From: Prosopocoilus inquinatus
Taxonomy: Eukaryota > Arthropoda > Insecta > Coleoptera > Lucanidae
Assembly (NCBI GenBank): GCA_036172665.1
Contig: CM069879.1
Location: 23,165,924 to 23,229,923 of the forward strand
Length of the DNA stretch: 64,000 bases
Direction: 5' to 3'
Both the position numbers and the translations under genes were made by a program. Shown one piece after another: positions 63,441 through 64,000 of this stretch. Positions within the stretch are counted from its first letter, which is position 1, and every line of letters starts with the position of its first letter. Under the pieces are notes generated by a model. That model searched no databases. It saw only the letters and a list, made by a program, of their open reading frames with translations, and was not told the DNA's origin.

Positions 63441-64000
63441 TGGAGTTATGCGTCAACGGCCCGAATTCTCACCTCCTGAATAAAGTTGTCTCTAACTAGA
63501 GTTGTAATTAACATACGCTAGAAATGATATAACTTTACGTCAATTTAATGTGTAAGAGAGAGACACCTTTATTTCTCATGGCAGCGTCATGCAACGTTCA
63601 TTCGTCACTCTTTTATGTCTAAACACGCGCATCTTGAAATGTACCTCAGCCACGGTCCGCGAATCTTAAAACGTACCTCTGCCTCAGCATAAGCGCCATA
63701 CTAATATATGTTACTATTTTCAGAGAAGTGAAGTGATTCTGTAGACGATTAGTTAACGGAAACGTTGTCTTTTGAAACGTAACCAGTCAGATATACAAAA
63801 AAAAAAAAACTTGAGTTAATTGAATAAGCCCTCTGACAGTATTAGTCCAAGGCCTCCAAAGTTAGAGGTCCGCTCCGCCCCTGATTGTTAGAATTGATGT
63901 GCGCAGCATGTCCGTTTTAATTAGATCATGCCTGTGCACCACAATTTACTGGGCTTATCGATGCTAACTGCTAATTAACAGAATCCGATTAAAGGCAGGC

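Larger units (their letters stand above)
62016..63883. mobile_element. Non-autonomous hAT element, copy 2 (1868 bp)
   Basis: Starts CAGGGGCGGATTTAGGC and ends CTCCGCCCCTG, giving a clean terminal inverted repeat CAGGGGCGGA, with an exact 8-bp duplication outside. It is the longer relative of 25128-26251 and holds about 720 bp that copy 1 lacks (about 62875-63598). That extra part contains an inverted repeat of about 43 bp (63129-63172 with 63259-63302) and a 20-bp tandem duplication. Two long + frames at 62345-63095 are T-rich, phenylalanine-heavy and low in complexity; I do not regard them as genes. Confidence 0.9.

Noticed and set aside
1..64000. CRISPR arrays, rRNA, tRNA clusters, bacterial operons
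   Set aside because: No regularly spaced repeats, no rRNA or tRNA signatures. Introns, hAT/piggyBac/BEL elements and base composition indicate a eukaryotic chromosome.

Overview
The window reads as an AT-rich, intron-bearing arthropod nuclear genome, most likely an insect and possibly a beetle. The insect call rests on the mix of mobile elements: BEL/Pao, DUF4817-type, Tc1-like, piggyBac, hAT and a Crypton-like tyrosine recombinase, plus many TA-flanked MITEs. The beetle suggestion is only an impression from the Crypton-type protein. One host coding exon was recognised: an internal exon of RNA polymerase subunit RPB8 on the + strand at 23863-24046. The other RPB8 exons were not found, so this is either a gene with very large introns or an isolated exon copy. 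No rRNA, tRNA or CRISPR array was seen.

Layout. 1-3.1 kb: no recognised gene. 3.2-7.3 kb: a DUF4817-type transposase remnant, a foldback element with arms of about 350 bp, and a decayed Tc1-like element ending in a hairpin. 10.4-16.35 kb: a complete, apparently very young BEL/Pao retrotransposon (minus strand) with near-identical 172/173-bp LTRs, a 5-bp target duplication and an uninterrupted 1729-codon polyprotein. 16.7-19.2 kb: a hAT transposase gene (minus) with a 53-bp intron, broken by one frameshift and one stop. 20.9 kb: another transposase fragment. 25.1-26.25 and 62.0-63.9 kb: two copies of one non-autonomous hAT family, each with a flawless 8-bp target duplication. 31.7-34.0 kb: a piggyBac element with one stop and one frameshift. 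38.5-49.4 kb: MITEs, two long-TIR elements and a set of elements nested inside one another. 54.4-55.5 kb: a Crypton-like tyrosine recombinase pseudogene with a 51-bp intron. 56.7-61.8 kb: two more foldback elements and a block of hammerhead-ribozyme-like repeats.

The most unusual signal is a set of hammerhead-ribozyme-like motifs near 43.1, 52.9, 57.2, 57.45, 58.95 and 59.9 kb. They form two sequence subfamilies. Four of the six keep the invariant core (CUGANGA, a hairpin, then GAAA). The copy at 58928-58976 also has a 7-bp perfect stem I and a permissible cleavage site. They sit in repeats that carry palindromic or inverted modules, which is the setting expected for Penelope-like retroelements or retrozymes. 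No Penelope reverse transcriptase was found in the window.

A second theme is inverted repetition. At least six elements have arms of 150 to nearly 600 bp, and there are many smaller hairpins. If transcribed these would give long double-stranded RNA, so the region is a plausible small-RNA source locus. That last point is inference.
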